NCBI GenBank assembly: GCA_022316685.1
Contig: JAKJHU010000026.1
Location: 1,178,001 to 1,242,000 of the forward strand
Source of the DNA: Progne subis subis
Taxonomy: Eukaryota > Chordata > Aves > Passeriformes > Hirundinidae
Direction: 5' to 3'
DNA length: 64,000 bases
The position numbers and the translations under genes are program-made. Shown here one piece after another: positions 9,849 to 22,740 of the stretch. Position 1 is the stretch's first letter. The number at the start of each line of letters is the position of its first letter. The notes beneath the pieces were generated by a model. It searched no databases and was not told the DNA's origin. It was given only the letters and a program-made list of their open reading frames with translations.

Positions 9849-12800
9849 CTATAAATCCAAACAGAGAAACAATTAAGACCCACTGATTATTTATTCAAAG
9901 AAAAGTTTTCTACACGAGCAGTTCAGTCATTATTTGTGTCTCTCTGAGTCCCAGTCTCCTGGAGGCATCTCATGGAACTGTCCACAGAAAGTATGCAACA
10001 GAGTCTTCATGGCACTAGTCTTCATCTAGTTTTGCCATTCTTGCATCAAAAGCCTTTAATTTCTAGTCATTTACTTGTTTTTCTATTCCTTCTAAATAAT
10101 TGCTCAGGCTTTTATAGGCTCTATGGTGCAGTTGATCATACCATCTTGCTTGAAAAAGAAAAATTAAAGAAAAACCAGAAAATGTAGTGATGTATTTTAC
10201 CTTAGAGGAGTTATTATCAACTGTCTTTCCCTAAAAACACGTAAACATAAGAGAAAAAAAAGGAAACAAATAGGGTGGTTCTGAAAACATGAAGAAAGAG
10301 GCCATAGCAGATTCTTGGGGGGAAAGCAAATAAGCAGACAAACAAAAAACAATAAGGGAGCTACAAGGGAGTTCCTTGTCCTTTCTTTTTCCCCCAACAT
10401 GGATATACTACTCATGTTCAGGATGCTGGCAACACTTATAAAGGGTCATGAAGAAGAATCAGTGTCTTTGGGGGTAAAATATTTTTCATATGCTTTTGAT
10501 CACAATACTCCTTTGTTACTAGCTTTTCCTTATTACCTCAGAGTAAAATTGCATGTATACACAGCTCAGTGAGGCACTACAACAATAAGAAGATGAGAAA
10601 GTCAATTGCTGATACCAGCATTTAAAGAACATCCAAAATGAGAGTCCCCTCTGCACATTTTTTTCTTTCAGGTACACGACCATGATCCAAAACAGGGATC
10701 CCTATTTTGGATCAGGTGGCCAGCATAAGTTCCATCCTCAACCTTTTGTTTGCATCATCTTTTCCTCGTCCCTTTTTCACCACAGCTCTGAAGAAGTCTC
10801 CTTTTCATACACCTCAGAAGTACAAAAAGGCTCTGTCACCAGCAAAAGACCTGACTCTGAAAATGTCATTAGTTTGATTGGTTGCATGCTAATAAACTTG
10901 CACTATCTTTGTACTGCAGTAATGTTCTGGTTTTGCATGGCTCTCAGTGAAGGGAGCCACAAAGGTGGCTTCTGTGAGAAGCTGCTGGAAGCATCCACCA
11001 TGTCTGGCAGAACAAATCCCTGATGGCTCTGAAGATGGCGAGGCTGCTGGCCAAAGCTGGGCCAGTTAGAGATGATGGTAATTCCCCTGTGATAACCTAC
11101 TTGAGAGGAAAACCAAAACAAAGTCTGGGGCGCAGTTTTATATCCAGCCAGAGTAAAGGAGGAGGTGAAAACATGGGGAGGTGCCCATGCCAGAGTAGGT
11201 GGATGCCTGGAAGAGGCTGTGGTGCCATGGGAGACCCGGTGGAGAAAAGGGGTCCCTTGCTTCCAGGGTGGAGCAGCCCGTTCTTGAAGGACTGCACCGC
11301 ATGGAAGAGTGACCCATGCTGCAGCAGTTTTGGGAGGACTGCTACCTACGAGATTGGAATCACACCAGAGAAGTTCACGGAGAACTGTCTCCTGTGGGAG
11401 GGATCCCAAGGTCTCACAGGGGAAGGACTCCTCTCCCGGAGCAGTAGAAGAAAACGTTGGGTGACGAACTGAACAGAACCCCCATGCCCTTGTTAGTGGG
11501 AAAGAGGGAGAGTCTGAGGGAAGAAAAGGTTGTTTTAAGGGCTTATTTTACTCTGATTAGTTGATAATAAATTCACTTAAACATCTTTAAGTTGAGCCTG
11601 TTTTGCCCTTGGAGTGTTTTTGCCCAGTCCTTATCTCAATTCATGAAATCTCCAATAAATTTTCTCTCCTCTGTCCAGCCGCAGCAGGGGAAGGGTGAGT
11701 GAGCAGCTTCCACTGGTGCCCAGCATCCAGCCAGGGTCAAAATGCTGCAAGTAATTACAGAGGCAAGACCAGCAAAAGTCAACAGTTTTCCCACAATCTG
11801 AGGAGGTGAAGTAGGTACTGTAACCTGCAGTCTCTTTAGTAAAGATGTACTGTTACTGAAAAGGGTGCTAGAAGTTTGTAAAATGCACATGAATAGTGAT
11901 CTTCAAAACACCACAAGAAATCAAACTTCTAAATGACACCTTAAGACTCTGAAGTAGATCTTCCTGAACTCACAGATACAGTCTCCTGCTCTGCAGAGAC
12001 ACAAAATTTCTCCTATGCTGCCTTCATGGAATGATCTTCTGCCCTAACAGAAGTGTTGGTTGATCCAGATCAGGGCCAGAAAATCAGCTTGTGTATGAGG
12101 TGGCCATAGTAAGTGCCCTCGCCAAGAAGGTACATGTAATGCCACAAAAATTCACTTAGCTTTACCAATTAGTAGCCACCACCACAACTCAGATTTTTGC
12201 TTTGACAGCCTGTGAACCACAACCCTAAAGGATCAACACATAATTATTTTACAATCTCTGCTCCAGCTACAAAGGGAAAATGTACAACATAAGTTTTACT
12301 GTCTGATAGTATTACAAGTGACTACACTTACAGCTGTGGGCAAAGTCAGTCTCCAGCCCACTCATTTAATCCCCTCTGTCTTCTCCATCGCCAGCTTTAT
12401 TTCTTTTACTTTTTTTTTCCTCCTGTGTATGATGTTCTAGGGACTTTTGCTTATTCGCCCAATGCACAACTTGCTGTGAATTCATTTGGATTCTGCTTGT
12501 GTGGTTTTTTTCCTACTGCTTTCCATATTGCCCACATTTAGCACCACACCTCAAAAGGCTGCCAAAATCATACCATACTGTAGTGTGATCTGATTGGTTT
12601 GGGGGTGGACATGGGCAACTCTCCTTAGATTCCTAGGCTTTGACCCTTGCCTCACACACTCTCTGTTACACTTTCACCACTTCATCTCAGGCACGTTAAA
12701 ACTTGCTCATCAGCTTTCTAAATTAGTGGTTGGGTTTGTGTTTTCATTTAACTGTATTTCTATGTGCATTGAAACTTTTTTTATTAAAGTTGCTTATATC

Positions 12801-13663
12801 ATATTAAATAGCCTTTTCATCCCTTTTAGATATATACAGATATACTGAAGAAAATAGATACATACTGAAAATGCATGAAATATAAATCCATATTTGTTCA
12901 TTAATCTATATGTTTGCCTGTGTATAAACACATTTATACAGCTATACATAGATATGTTTACAGGACTGCTCATGTACCTCCAGAGTAACTCCCTGGATGG
13001 GTGGGGTGAACTCTCACCAACAAGTCACAGGCTCTGAGAGGTCACAGAGCACCTGGCTAGTCCCAACAGCAAGAGCACTGGAGAATCTGGGAGAGAAGTC
13101 ATGGGAAAAATGAGGATGTCCTTGTCACAGGTGTCCTGAGCTAACTCCAGGGTAAGGGAGAAGGGGGTTTCCACCAGAAGCGTGGAACATGGGGGCATGT
13201 GGTAAAGGGGTATGTGCAGAAGGGACTTCTGGGGTAACTTCACTTCATGAAGGCATTTCCCATGTAACAGAACCACCTAGGTGGATGCTCAGGTGCCAAG
13301 AAACATAGATGGCTTCTAGGGCCAACAGCTGGTGTGATTGAAGGGGAGGAAGAAGGGCATCTGTCACTCCTCACCTTGTGCGAAAGTCAGCTTTTAATTA
13401 TCAAAAACTAATTCCCACAGGCAAGAGCTGCTGAGCTCACAAGGAAATACTTTGCTGCTTCATATTAGCAATATGCAGAAGAGCATTAATAAGCTTCAGT
13501 AATTTCACCAATCCTCATTTCATAAGCAGGGATCTAAGCCTTAGTATGACCAAACCTGACTTGCTTTAAGTCCCAAGTTAAGGGAACTTGACTATTTTCC
13601 TTTTCCTTGCATATCTGCCCAGTACAATTATGACACGTTGCAGGAGAATATAAGTTGCTTTAC
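9849..13663 (-). other. Intron 3
   Basis: A 3.8 kb intron. It contains the complete solo LTR at 10923-11749, inserted antisense to the gene. The remaining 2.9 kb (9849-10917 and 11755-13663) is AT-rich and I could not assign anything in it. Confidence 0.85.
10923..11749 (+). mobile_element. Solo LTR, endogenous retrovirus (ERVL-like), 5-bp target duplication AGTAA
   Basis: The element starts TGTTCTGG and ends TGCTGCA, so it has TG...CA termini. It is flanked by perfect direct repeats AGTAA at 10918-10922 and 11750-11754. Internal landmarks match a common avian LTR: 'ggtggcttctgtgagaagct' near the 5' end, a GC-richer middle, AATAAA at 11576-11581 and 11654-11659, and an end beginning 'catccagccagggtc'. 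No internal retroviral sequence is present. The open frames of 149 and 168 codons here are by-products of the GC-rich U3 region. It is the same broad family as the opposite-strand copy at 48606-49724. Confidence 0.9.
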
Positions 13664-13748
13664 CTGTATCCATTACCTCCACGTCTTGATAGTAGAACAT
13701 CAGGTGGCGGAGACCTCCAGGGGCCAGGAATCTGTTAATGCGCTCTAT
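13664..13748 (-). CDS. DNAH5: Dynein heavy chain exon 3
   Basis: An 85-base exon of 28 codons plus one base, phase 0 to phase 1. The acceptor is TTTCAAACAG|ATA and the donor ACAG|GTAAAG. It encodes IERIN, then [14 protein letters not shown] and MDTG(split). The [14 protein letters not shown] block is a strong DNAH5 signature and its phase joins exon 4 exactly. A second possible donor (GAG|GTAATG) lies 13 bases upstream; using it would break the frame, so the outer site is chosen. Confidence 0.94.
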
Positions 13749-15549
13749 CTGTTTGAAATTATGTTGAGATCATAATATGTCATTGATTTGATTCATATCA
13801 CAGCAACAGAGGAAGCCTTTGCTTATTTACTTATTTATAAGCATTGGGACAATTTCACAGTTCATCAATTCAAGGCTGCCAGCAAGCATCACTGAAGCAT
13901 GTGTTGGTAGTGCAGTCCACAAATCTCATGTATAGGCCACACAGGCTGAGGAAGAAATTGAATTGCTTTATGCTAATATGCTGATCCATGTCTCAGCACT
14001 TGAAAGTCTGTCCTCATCAATTATTTGTCTAGATCTGAGTCACTCTTCTTTGTAGTCCCTAACTACACAGCTATCTTTAGCAGAAAAGGCTCCTTCAGGT
14101 TCATCTTGAGAAGATTTTAGTGGTACCATTTGTGCGTTCTAGTGCAGAAAAAAAGCTAAAAGATCACCAGAAGATAGAAAAAAGCCACATCCCCTCTTCC
14201 ATTAATAACAAGCCTCAGTTACACCAAGATATTCTGATTTCTGCTATTCCAGAAAATCTTGACTGAGCCCTCCAAGATGAGGTCAAAACAGCTATTACAC
14301 TTTTCTCTTTCCAAGTATAGAAACTGCCAATATTTTCCTCATATGACGACTATTTTCGGGCAGTATGATTTGCCAGGAAACCCATTTAGGGATAAAATGC
14401 ACAAAGGCTGAAACAAATTCTGCTTTCTACTGTTCATGACAGTATTCTGCACCGCTCATTTGCTATCTCATGAAGTCACAGAAATGTTGGAAGGGACCTC
14501 TGGGAGGTCTTGAGGCCAGCTTCTTGTTTCACCAACAACAGCTCAGATCATCTAGAGCTTTTCCTAGGCTGACTCTCAAAAACCCCAAGGACAGAAATTC
14601 CACAGCTGACTTAAAGAAATCTATTCCCATGCTGCATTACCCTCCTGGGGAAGAAGGGTCTCTTGGTGGCCATTTTGCAAGACGTGGCTTTATCTTTGGA
14701 GTTATCATCTGCACCCACTGAGAATAGTTCAGCTCTGTCATCTTTGCAACCACTCTTCAAGCAGCTGCAGGCTACTATTTGACTGCCACTCAACCTCTTC
14801 TCCCTCATCTCATACTTGATGAGCTCTTCTGTGTCCCTCTCTTTCTTACTGGTCTTCCACTGGATTCTCTTCAGTTTCTCAACAATATTAGCACTGAAAT
14901 GGGAATGCATCAATTGAAAGCATGCAGATGGAAAGAGAAGAAAGAAAACAAACCATAAAGACCCAAACACAGCATGCATACTTCAGTGTCAGGAAGCAAA
15001 ATATCTGCTTCTGTATATTGTGGTTTTTTAAAAAGTGCTATTTTTCAATATCTCAGTATATGAATTTGTATTAGCCTTCATGCAGGCACAGTCAGATCAC
15101 AGAAGCCACTCTATTTTGTCAAGTAGTTTCTACCTATTTTAATTTGCTAAACTAGATCACAATGAAGTCTCACAAATGCTGCTGGCAGCCTTACAGAAAC
15201 AGCAACATGGAACCTGCTGTGGACAGGACTCTTGAACCTCAGTGTGCTGTGTACTCAAGGACTGGAAGGCTTCACACTGTGGTTTCACTATGAAATACAG
15301 TCACAGGTTTTAGGATATTATCTATAACCACTGGAAAAGAGAAATTCTAATCAATTTAAAAATCAATATCAGTACAATAGGTCCTGGAATTAAGGACACT
15401 CTTGTTCAAATTAAAAATGCTGAAAAATATTTTTTCAGGGAGAAGACTTGAGTAATCTCAGGTGTGAAGTCTGAAAACTATCTCACCAAGAATTCAATGG
15501 CAATAGTAGTTCCAAAGTATAAGCTTCACTTTCAAATTCATCAGATTAC
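13749..15549 (-). other. Intron 2
   Basis: A 1.8 kb intron with one CR1-like fragment (listed separately). The rest is AT-rich with no assignable feature. Confidence 0.85.
14470..14900 (-). mobile_element. CR1-like LINE fragment, minus orientation
   Basis: Begins with the reverse complement of a CR1 3' end ('gttggaagggacctctggga'), followed by a degenerate 'aaggacagaaattccacagc' segment. The right part, near 14800-14900, is a weaker CR1-like stretch, so the right edge is approximate. Confidence 0.6.
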
Positions 15550-15684
15550 CTGGTTACCATCAAGAATAGCATCCTCTACTTCTGCTTTGTCCAAATTCAC
15601 ACAAGCGGCAACAATATCCAGTAAGTAATCATGCCTGCCGTCCAGACAAGCACGTTTAGCCTCCCTCTCTTCCTTGAGCTTTTG
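15550..15684 (-). CDS. DNAH5: Dynein heavy chain exon 2
   Basis: A 135-base exon of 45 codons, phase 0 at both ends. The acceptor is TTTTATAACAG|CAA and the donor CAG|GTAATC. It encodes [20 protein letters not shown], then [18 protein letters not shown] and DGNQ. This matches the DNAH5 N-terminus after its first exon (KEAKRALLDARHNYL, IVASCLDL, EVEDAIL, EGNQ). It is the most upstream exon supported by homology alone. The 24 kb intron 1 separates it from the proposed first exon. Confidence 0.94.
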
Positions 15685-18600
15685 CTGTTATAAAATACAA
15701 AGTGGACAAGTGAAAAATTAATTTGAAGACAAAAATAAAGTAAAAAAAAAAAAATAATAATAAAAAAATTACTTTTAATACTAAAGGCTAATACATTCTT
15801 CCACACTTGTGATTTATGCTTTTATGGCCCTCAAACGAAAATTTTAGAAGCAGCTTTTGTTAGAAGTTTACAGATTGCTTCTGGTGTTCTATTTTCAGAT
15901 TTATCACAATATTTCTATCATAAAAAATGTTGTACAGAAAGCTTAATTTGTTGAAAGACTTTGTAGAGAAAAAAAAAGTATTCTATACGTACAACTCTAT
16001 TATTCTTCAAGTTACCTTCAACACCCTAAGTCCTTCATCTCAGCTTTTCAGTCTAGTCACGTATGATCATCGAGTAAAGACAGAATTCTGACTGATCTTT
16101 GTTATTTGTGGAAGATATTGTAAGTGTTCTCTAATAAAGACAGATGCTGCTGGAGGAAGCTAGGGTTTTATACATTATCTCTTTAATATAATGAGAAGTA
16201 AAACAAACCACAAGCCTCAAGGTACATAAGTGTTTACAAATGTGCTTAACCATAGCTATTAGACCATTCTTCAAGCAGTAAGCCTGCTCTTCTAATTAAA
16301 TTGAAATCCCATATGTAACACACCTCATTACATTATAGACAAAATAGCCTTCTGGAATAGTTACTGGTATTATTGTGCTTGTGGGTTACAAGATCCAATA
16401 TAACTTCATTTTCAAAAGAAATTTAGAATTATGTTTCATTGGTGGTAAATTCAATCTTTATTTCCCCGGTGATTAGGAGAAAACTAGTAACTTTATAAAG
16501 TATGCATAAGTGATTTATCCATAAGCTTTTGCAGAGCCAAAAGGACCTGCATAATATACTTTATACCCTTATGTAAATATCTTTCCTACTTTCCAAAGGA
16601 ATTTTCAAATACCTGGTAAATTTGTAACTTCTACCATGCCTTCATAAATGCTGAATGCATTTGCAATATTTTCCATATAAAAGACAAACATACAAATCCT
16701 ATTCTTTACACAGATATGTCTGAAGGACACATAGCAGATTAATTCGTGCACACACTTTATGCTATTTTACCTCTCTCATACCCTAATAGGGTCTCCACTT
16801 TCCTGAAGGGCCATCACAGGATTGGTTTTTCCTACATGTTTTTAAACATGAGTAGAAATTTTATTCCTTGTTAGACACGCAAAAAGCAACCATTTTGTCT
16901 GAATCAGCTTCATTCACACTAGATGATAAACAACAGGATCCTCAAAACTATTGTTCATTGTTCCAGTAATTTGAACACAACTGATAAGGCATCTTTAAAA
17001 AGAAAAAACAAAAACCACCCAATACTCTACCAGTTAGTTTCTACTTAACACAAAAAGAAGCTTTTTTGTTTCAGCTAAACTACAGAGAGACTGCGCTTTT
17101 GTACTCTGCTTGTGTGTTCCCAACATAGAGCTCCAGATATATCACTACACAAGACTACATCTTAGACAGGTTTTTAAGTCACCAGCTCTACCTATACAGA
17201 TGCTCTTGACATGTTCGTAGCCTCCATTTCTTCTACAAGTTGCTGTCTGTATAGACTGAAACCATGAGTGCCTTCTCCTCAAACTGAGCAATCATTTCCC
17301 TATGTTTGTTTCTGTTTTTTAAAACCTTTTAAAATTTCTGTGTCTCAAGCCCTGTAACAAATATACAACTATTGTGCATAGCTGTTCATACAGCAGTGGA
17401 CAATATTTGATGTCTAAGTCCAGTAACAAGAATATTCATTGAGATATCACAAAACTTTAGAAGCATAATTAACTTAAATTACTTAATAAACCATACCTAG
17501 ACAAACAGAGAACTATTAACTAAATGGTAAAGCAATAGTTTTATGACAATTAAGACTTTTTGACTTGTATTTATCAGATGTCACTACTGGAAGGCATTTG
17601 CATTGATATGTTGGATATTTCTATTGCTAATGCAAGTTTCACAGACTTTTTTTCCTGATAGTTGCTGCAATAGAGTGCAAGAACACTCAATACAATTCAT
17701 GCTATCATGCTTCTAGATTTTGATGAGTTATCATTTCTACAAATTTCCTCCCCAAATGAAGTGTTGCTCAACTACAAACTCTCACATTAATTGTTGCAGT
17801 CATTAAAAGAGACTTCTGCCTCACTTTTTAGGATTAGGTTGTACACAGAAAAGTCAAGGAAACCTAACTGCAGTGCTTTCAACAGCAAGTCACTAATTTA
17901 TGTATTTAAAAACACTAAGAGGCTACACTGGAAACTGTCTTCCAGTTAGCTTCTGAGCTTCCATTTGCATACTACTAAAAGAATGAATTTTTAAGATATC
18001 CTTTACTTAGGATTAAAAAACTCAGAGAATTAATTACTAGAAAATGCTGAGCTTTCTAGTGCTCATTCTTCCCTTTCCCTTTCAGCTACCCTCACATCTC
18101 ACTTCAAATCAGCACTGTGGTCATGGGCTAAGAGTTTTTGCAATTTTATATCCTGCAGTATTTACTGCAGAAGTATACAGGCCTAAACAGAATCTTTCCC
18201 AAAAAAATTACCTAAGAATAGGCATCTCTATGTAATTCAGAATTTAATAGAACACTGAAAGACGAATATTTGAAGATGGAAGGATGCTGAAACACATGCT
18301 ATCATTTATGCAGTTAAGAGAGAAATTGCTGTTACATGCAGTAACAACATGCAAATCCCAAAAAGTGTCAGTACCAACTCTGATCAAGGTCATACATCAA
18401 AGCCTCTTCCTAACATCCCATGATGTTGGAGGATGGAGTATTCACAAGAGATAAAACAGTCTCACTTAGATATCTAGAAGGATTGTCCAAAATTTCTATG
18501 GTACAGCTTCAGCTCAGTTTTTCATGTAAAGAACAACGCAGGTAACACGACAAGTTTAGTTTGGGGTTTCTTTTAGCATTCTTGGTTATGAAGGTAAGAA

Positions 18601-20325
18601 AGGTCACGTGCCTGTCCCACAACAGATGAAGGTCCAAAGCTAAACTAATTAACTGAAAATTCCTTTTCTGATTATTAGTCCAGTCACAACACATAGCTTG
18701 TTTTATGTTACATAAAATCTTAAAATTCCTAACACCTAAATACTAACAATTTGGCACAGGAAACTAATTTCAATAGACCCCTTCTCTTGAAGCAAGTTTT
18801 AGGAATCTTCCATTTCTGTCTTCCATATACCTAAACCCATAAACATCTCACCATCAGTCTGAAAAAATAATTGGAGATTAAATCAAAATTTTGAAAACGT
18901 TTCCTAGCTGCTACAAAAGTATGCGTATTTAAGCAGCAGGTACTAAAAGAGCACAAGTCAGAGTCTCAGGGGTTCTTTTTTTTTTTGAAACAGGCTCAGA
19001 AACCAGCTATTAACTATTGCCAGCTTCTCCATTACAGACTGAAGCTGCTGATGCAGACACCCTGAATAGAGTTAGCAAGAATGTTGTTTAGCACGCAAGT
19101 CACGTGTACACAAGATAAAACTTCTTCTGAACACTCTTTATCCAGCAAATGATGCATTTTGCTGTCAGAATACTGTGTGTCACTGAATTTAGACATGCAG
19201 AAATCCAAGTCTTATGGATGAGCAAGACTTTACAGGGAAGTTCAGTAGTGAAAGAGTCAAAAAGTAAGAATGTTTTATTGCTTATTTACTCTTATCCAAA
19301 ATTTATTTAACCAAAGTGGAATTCTTTTGTCTCTCCTTTAACTTGCTAAGATGTTTTATATTACATAAGCCTTGATCATGAATTTCCCTTCAAAAGTAAA
19401 CAGCAAACCATTTTACAAATTTTTAAGCACACAGAGTTTTTCAATTTTCAAGTTCAATGTTTTTATTTCCTCTTTCCAAAAAAATACAAACCCTAAAGAG
19501 TTAGGGCAGTTCCCTTAGCCAACTCTTAGATCTCAAAAATCAGAGCTCTGCATATGCATTATCGCATTGGATTAACTCAGACACAGCTTGCTTAAATAAC
19601 CAGAATTTAAAAATCAATTTAAGTATCTTAATGACTTCTATATTCTATTATGGTTTTTCAGTGCTAAGTATTGCCTTCAAAATTCTATCCCCATATTTCT
19701 AAGATGGATAAAGTGAGGTTACATTTCTGTTTTCCTTCATAGCAGAGTCAACCCCTGGTTTGTTGCCACATCTAACATCCAACTCTTCAGTGTACTAATA
19801 CAGCATTTGTGAAATTATACCATTACCAGACCATTGCAACAATCTGGGCAAGACACAAGTACCACTAGCCAAATGCATAAACACCTCCCAGTGCAAATTT
19901 GCCTTTCAAAACAAATTGTGCAACTAGCATCATCCACTTACATATATTTTAAAACACTCATTTTTCTATGCCCTCCCCCCTCAATACACACCTTTATTCA
20001 AATTATATATTTATTAGTCTAAACCTAGTTCAAAATTCAGTTTTCCTTACCTTTATCACTCTGCCAATGCTCCGTTTCCAAAGTTGCTTTCTTCCAGCTC
20101 TAAACATTGTACTATTCTATATAAGCATTAAGCACTGTTTTTCAGGAACAAGCCCTAACCCATGGGGAAAGCTTCTACATTCATCATTTTGTACTCCCCC
20201 CCAACATTTTGTTTGCACTTGTTTCTTTCCTTTCAGTAAGAATGCCAAAATAACTCTGGAAAATAGAGTAAGGACCTAAAAAAACCAACACCTATTAACC
20301 TTATCTCTGTATTTAAAATTCAGTT

Positions 20326-20637
20326 CTAGTGTGCATACAAATTGCTGGAAATTAAATTGCACTGCCACAGAAACAAGCGGTCTCTAGCCACCAGAATTTG
20401 CTGCCTATAGATTAGGCCCTGAAAGTTACTGCTACCAACCACAGTGTTGTTAAGGTGACACTGTTTACATACAAACACGGCTGGATACAATTCATCATAC
20501 TCAAGGGCACCATAACTATTTGCAGAAGTCAATTTTATAACTGCTTCTCTGATTTGTGTTGAGCCTTCTGAAGCAATCCTTGTGTCAACAGGCATCTTTG
20601 TTTCCTTGTCACAGGTGACTGCTGAAATATACAGCAA
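20326..20637 (-). other. Unassigned protein-like open frame (103 codons) with possible splice acceptor
   Basis: I do not recognise this sequence. On the minus strand it stays open for 103 codons in AT-rich DNA with balanced amino-acid composition. It contains a CxxC pair (VFVCKQCH), an acidic stretch YDELYP just before it, and a preceding segment STQIREAVIKLTSANSYG. A plausible acceptor (GTATATTTCAG|CAG) lies just inside its 5' end. The CxxC setting is vaguely like Mis18/Yippee zinc domains, but the spacing to the following glycine does not fit and no second CxxC follows. It could be an alternative exon of the host gene, a decayed retrocopy, or chance. Confidence 0.25.
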
Positions 20638-21264
20638 CAGTCAAGCAACTTTCAAATATCTTTCACCTCCAGACTTGTAAATTACTGAGTTTTCTATTCA
20701 TGTTTTTTTATACAAGTACATTCAGCCTTATTTTTCAGTTGTACAATGGTTACTTAATACAGAATTTTTTCTTCAGCAAAAAAAGTTAGGTTTTTTCTTC
20801 CTAAAAGAGCCTTAATTTTTTTCCACTTCAGTGACTGAAATAATCCAATGTCCTCTTGAAAATGCCAAGAAAAACAATCTAATTATCCAGTATTAGTAAC
20901 AAGAAAACAGACATTTTACAGCTATTTTTGGCTTAAAATGTCCCTAAATATTTCTGCTTCCACTCATATCAATGTGAATAATGTCTAAAAGCACTTGACA
21001 ACCTTAGCATTGACAAACACATGAGTAAAAACCATTTTCCCTGCATTATGTACGTTTTCCCCACCTACTGTAGTCAAATCCAGTTGTGCATATATGTTTG
21101 AAAGAGAAAGGCTGAAAATTTGAATTTAGGGTAAAAGCAAACATCCATAGGTTTCTCTGAAACCTTTACAGTTATCATTTCAAATTAAGCATGTTATTAA
21201 ATATTACATATAAAGTTAATTCCTATTAATCTATTCAAATGACTGAAGAATTCATTATTTGCAT

Positions 21265-21682
21265 TCTGTTGGAAGGAGTCCAGAGGAGAGTCACTAAGTT
21301 GATGACAAGACTGGAGCAGCTCTTGTGAAGACAGGCTGAGAGGGTGACAGCTGTTGTGCCTGGACAAGAGCAGGCACTGGGGAGACCTTCCAGCACCTAC
21401 TATTTCCTAAAGGGGGCCTGAAAGAAGGCTGGAGGGACTTTTCACAAGGGCATAGTAGTGATAGGACAAGGGGGAATGGCCTTAAGTTGCAGGCTCTTCT
21501 CTGTGAGGGGGGGTGAGGAACTGGCACAAGTTGCCCAGGGAAGCTCTGGATGCCCCAATCCTAGATGTGTTCAAGGCTGGCTGGTGAGGCTCTGAACAAT
21601 CTGGTCTTGTGGAAGAGGAGTTGTGGCTAGCTGATCTTTGAGGTTTCTTCCAACCAAAACCATTCTATGATTCTACAGTTCT
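21265..21682 (+). mobile_element. CR1-type LINE 3' end, plus orientation
   Basis: Shows the ordered CR1 landmarks: 'gagtccagaggagagtcact', 'ggagggacttttcacaaggg', 'aggacaagggggaatggcct', 'agttgcccagggaagctctg', 'gtgttcaaggctggctggtg', and the terminal 'caaccaaaaccattctatga' followed by 'ttcta'. It is truncated at the 5' side, as is typical of CR1. Confidence 0.88.
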
Positions 21683-21867
21683 TTGCATGAGGTATGATTT
21701 CTAAAGTAAAAGCTCACCCCAACAAGCTTAATTTTGCTATGCAGCAATAAAAGTTCTTTTTTTAAAAAATAAGGAGAAAAAAAACCCTTATTTAAATCTC
21801 TTGAAAAGACAGCTAGAAATCATGGATCTTTTTCCTAAAATGCTATAAAGTCATAGCAAATAACTTA

Positions 21868-22330
21868 CAGAATCACAAAATTATGAGAATTTTTAAAAAT
21901 CCCCAAAAGACATCTAGACCAGCCTTTTGCTCAGAGCAGGTCCAATTTGAGAAGGTTGTTCAGAGATGTTTTCAGATTGAATATCTCTACGGGTGGAAAT
22001 TCTGCAACCTCTGGGGCTATATAACCGTGCCCAACATAACTTGACCATCCAGCATGAAGACTGTTCCCATCTAGCTGAAATCTGCCAGGCTCCAGTTTGT
22101 GTATGTTGGCTCTTATTGCCGCACATCTTAATGAAGCATTAATGAAGGGTTCAGCTCTGTTCTCTCTCTACCCTCTCATTAGACAATCCTAGGTCACAAT
22201 AAGATCTCCCCTTAGCCTTTTCTTCCTGTGGCTAAACGAGCAGAGTTCTCGCAGTACCCACCACTGCTGCTTCCCATCTGCCTACACAGCCATCCATCTC
22301 ACCACAGAGAGCAATCAGGCTGATCATGAA
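21868..22330 (-). mobile_element. CR1-type LINE fragment, minus orientation
   Basis: Reverse-complement CR1: 'cagaatcacaaaattatgag', 'gctcagagcaggtccaattt', and a degenerate 'ggtggaaattctgcaacctc'. It lies back to back with the plus-oriented copy on its left. The right edge is uncertain. Confidence 0.75.
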
Positions 22331-22454
22331 GAACGTGGCACTGGTAAATCTGTGACAGCTGCTCACAACCAGCTTCTTGGTGCTTCATGTGCCATGAAAT
22401 GGCTTCCAGAACAGTTTGCCCAACAACCTTACCAGGAGCAGCTAATTGCTGTGT

Positions 22455-22740
22455 CCTTTCCAGGATCCTCCCTTTTCTCCTCTTTGAAGACAGGAGGACA
22501 CAGTCTTAAGCTGCACCAGGGGAGGTTTAGGTTGGATATTAGGAAGAATTTTTTCACAGAGAAGGTGACTAGACACTGGAGGGGGTTGCCCAGGGAGGTG
22601 ATGGATCACCATCCCTGGAGGTGCTTGAGAAAGACTGGGCATGGCAGTGCCATGACCTAGTTGATACGCTGGTATTGAGTCATAAGTGGGACTCGATGTT
22701 CTCAAAGGTATTTTCCAACCCAATCGATACTGTGACAGGT
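22455..22740 (+). mobile_element. CR1-type LINE 3' fragment, plus orientation
   Basis: Contains 'aggtttaggttggatattag' with 'gaagaattttttcacagaga', 'gggttgcccagggaggtgat', 'ccatccctggaggtgcttga', and a degenerate tail 'tattttccaacccaatcgat'. The canonical hairpin/repeat end is eroded. Confidence 0.85.

Noticed and set aside
10903..11472. Opposing frames of 168 and 149 codons
   Set aside because: Both lie in the U3-like part of a solo LTR and show no protein signature.
13660..13677. Alternative donor GAG|GTAATG in exon 3
   Set aside because: It would remove 13 bases and break the join to exon 4, whereas ACAG|GTAAAG keeps phase and homology.
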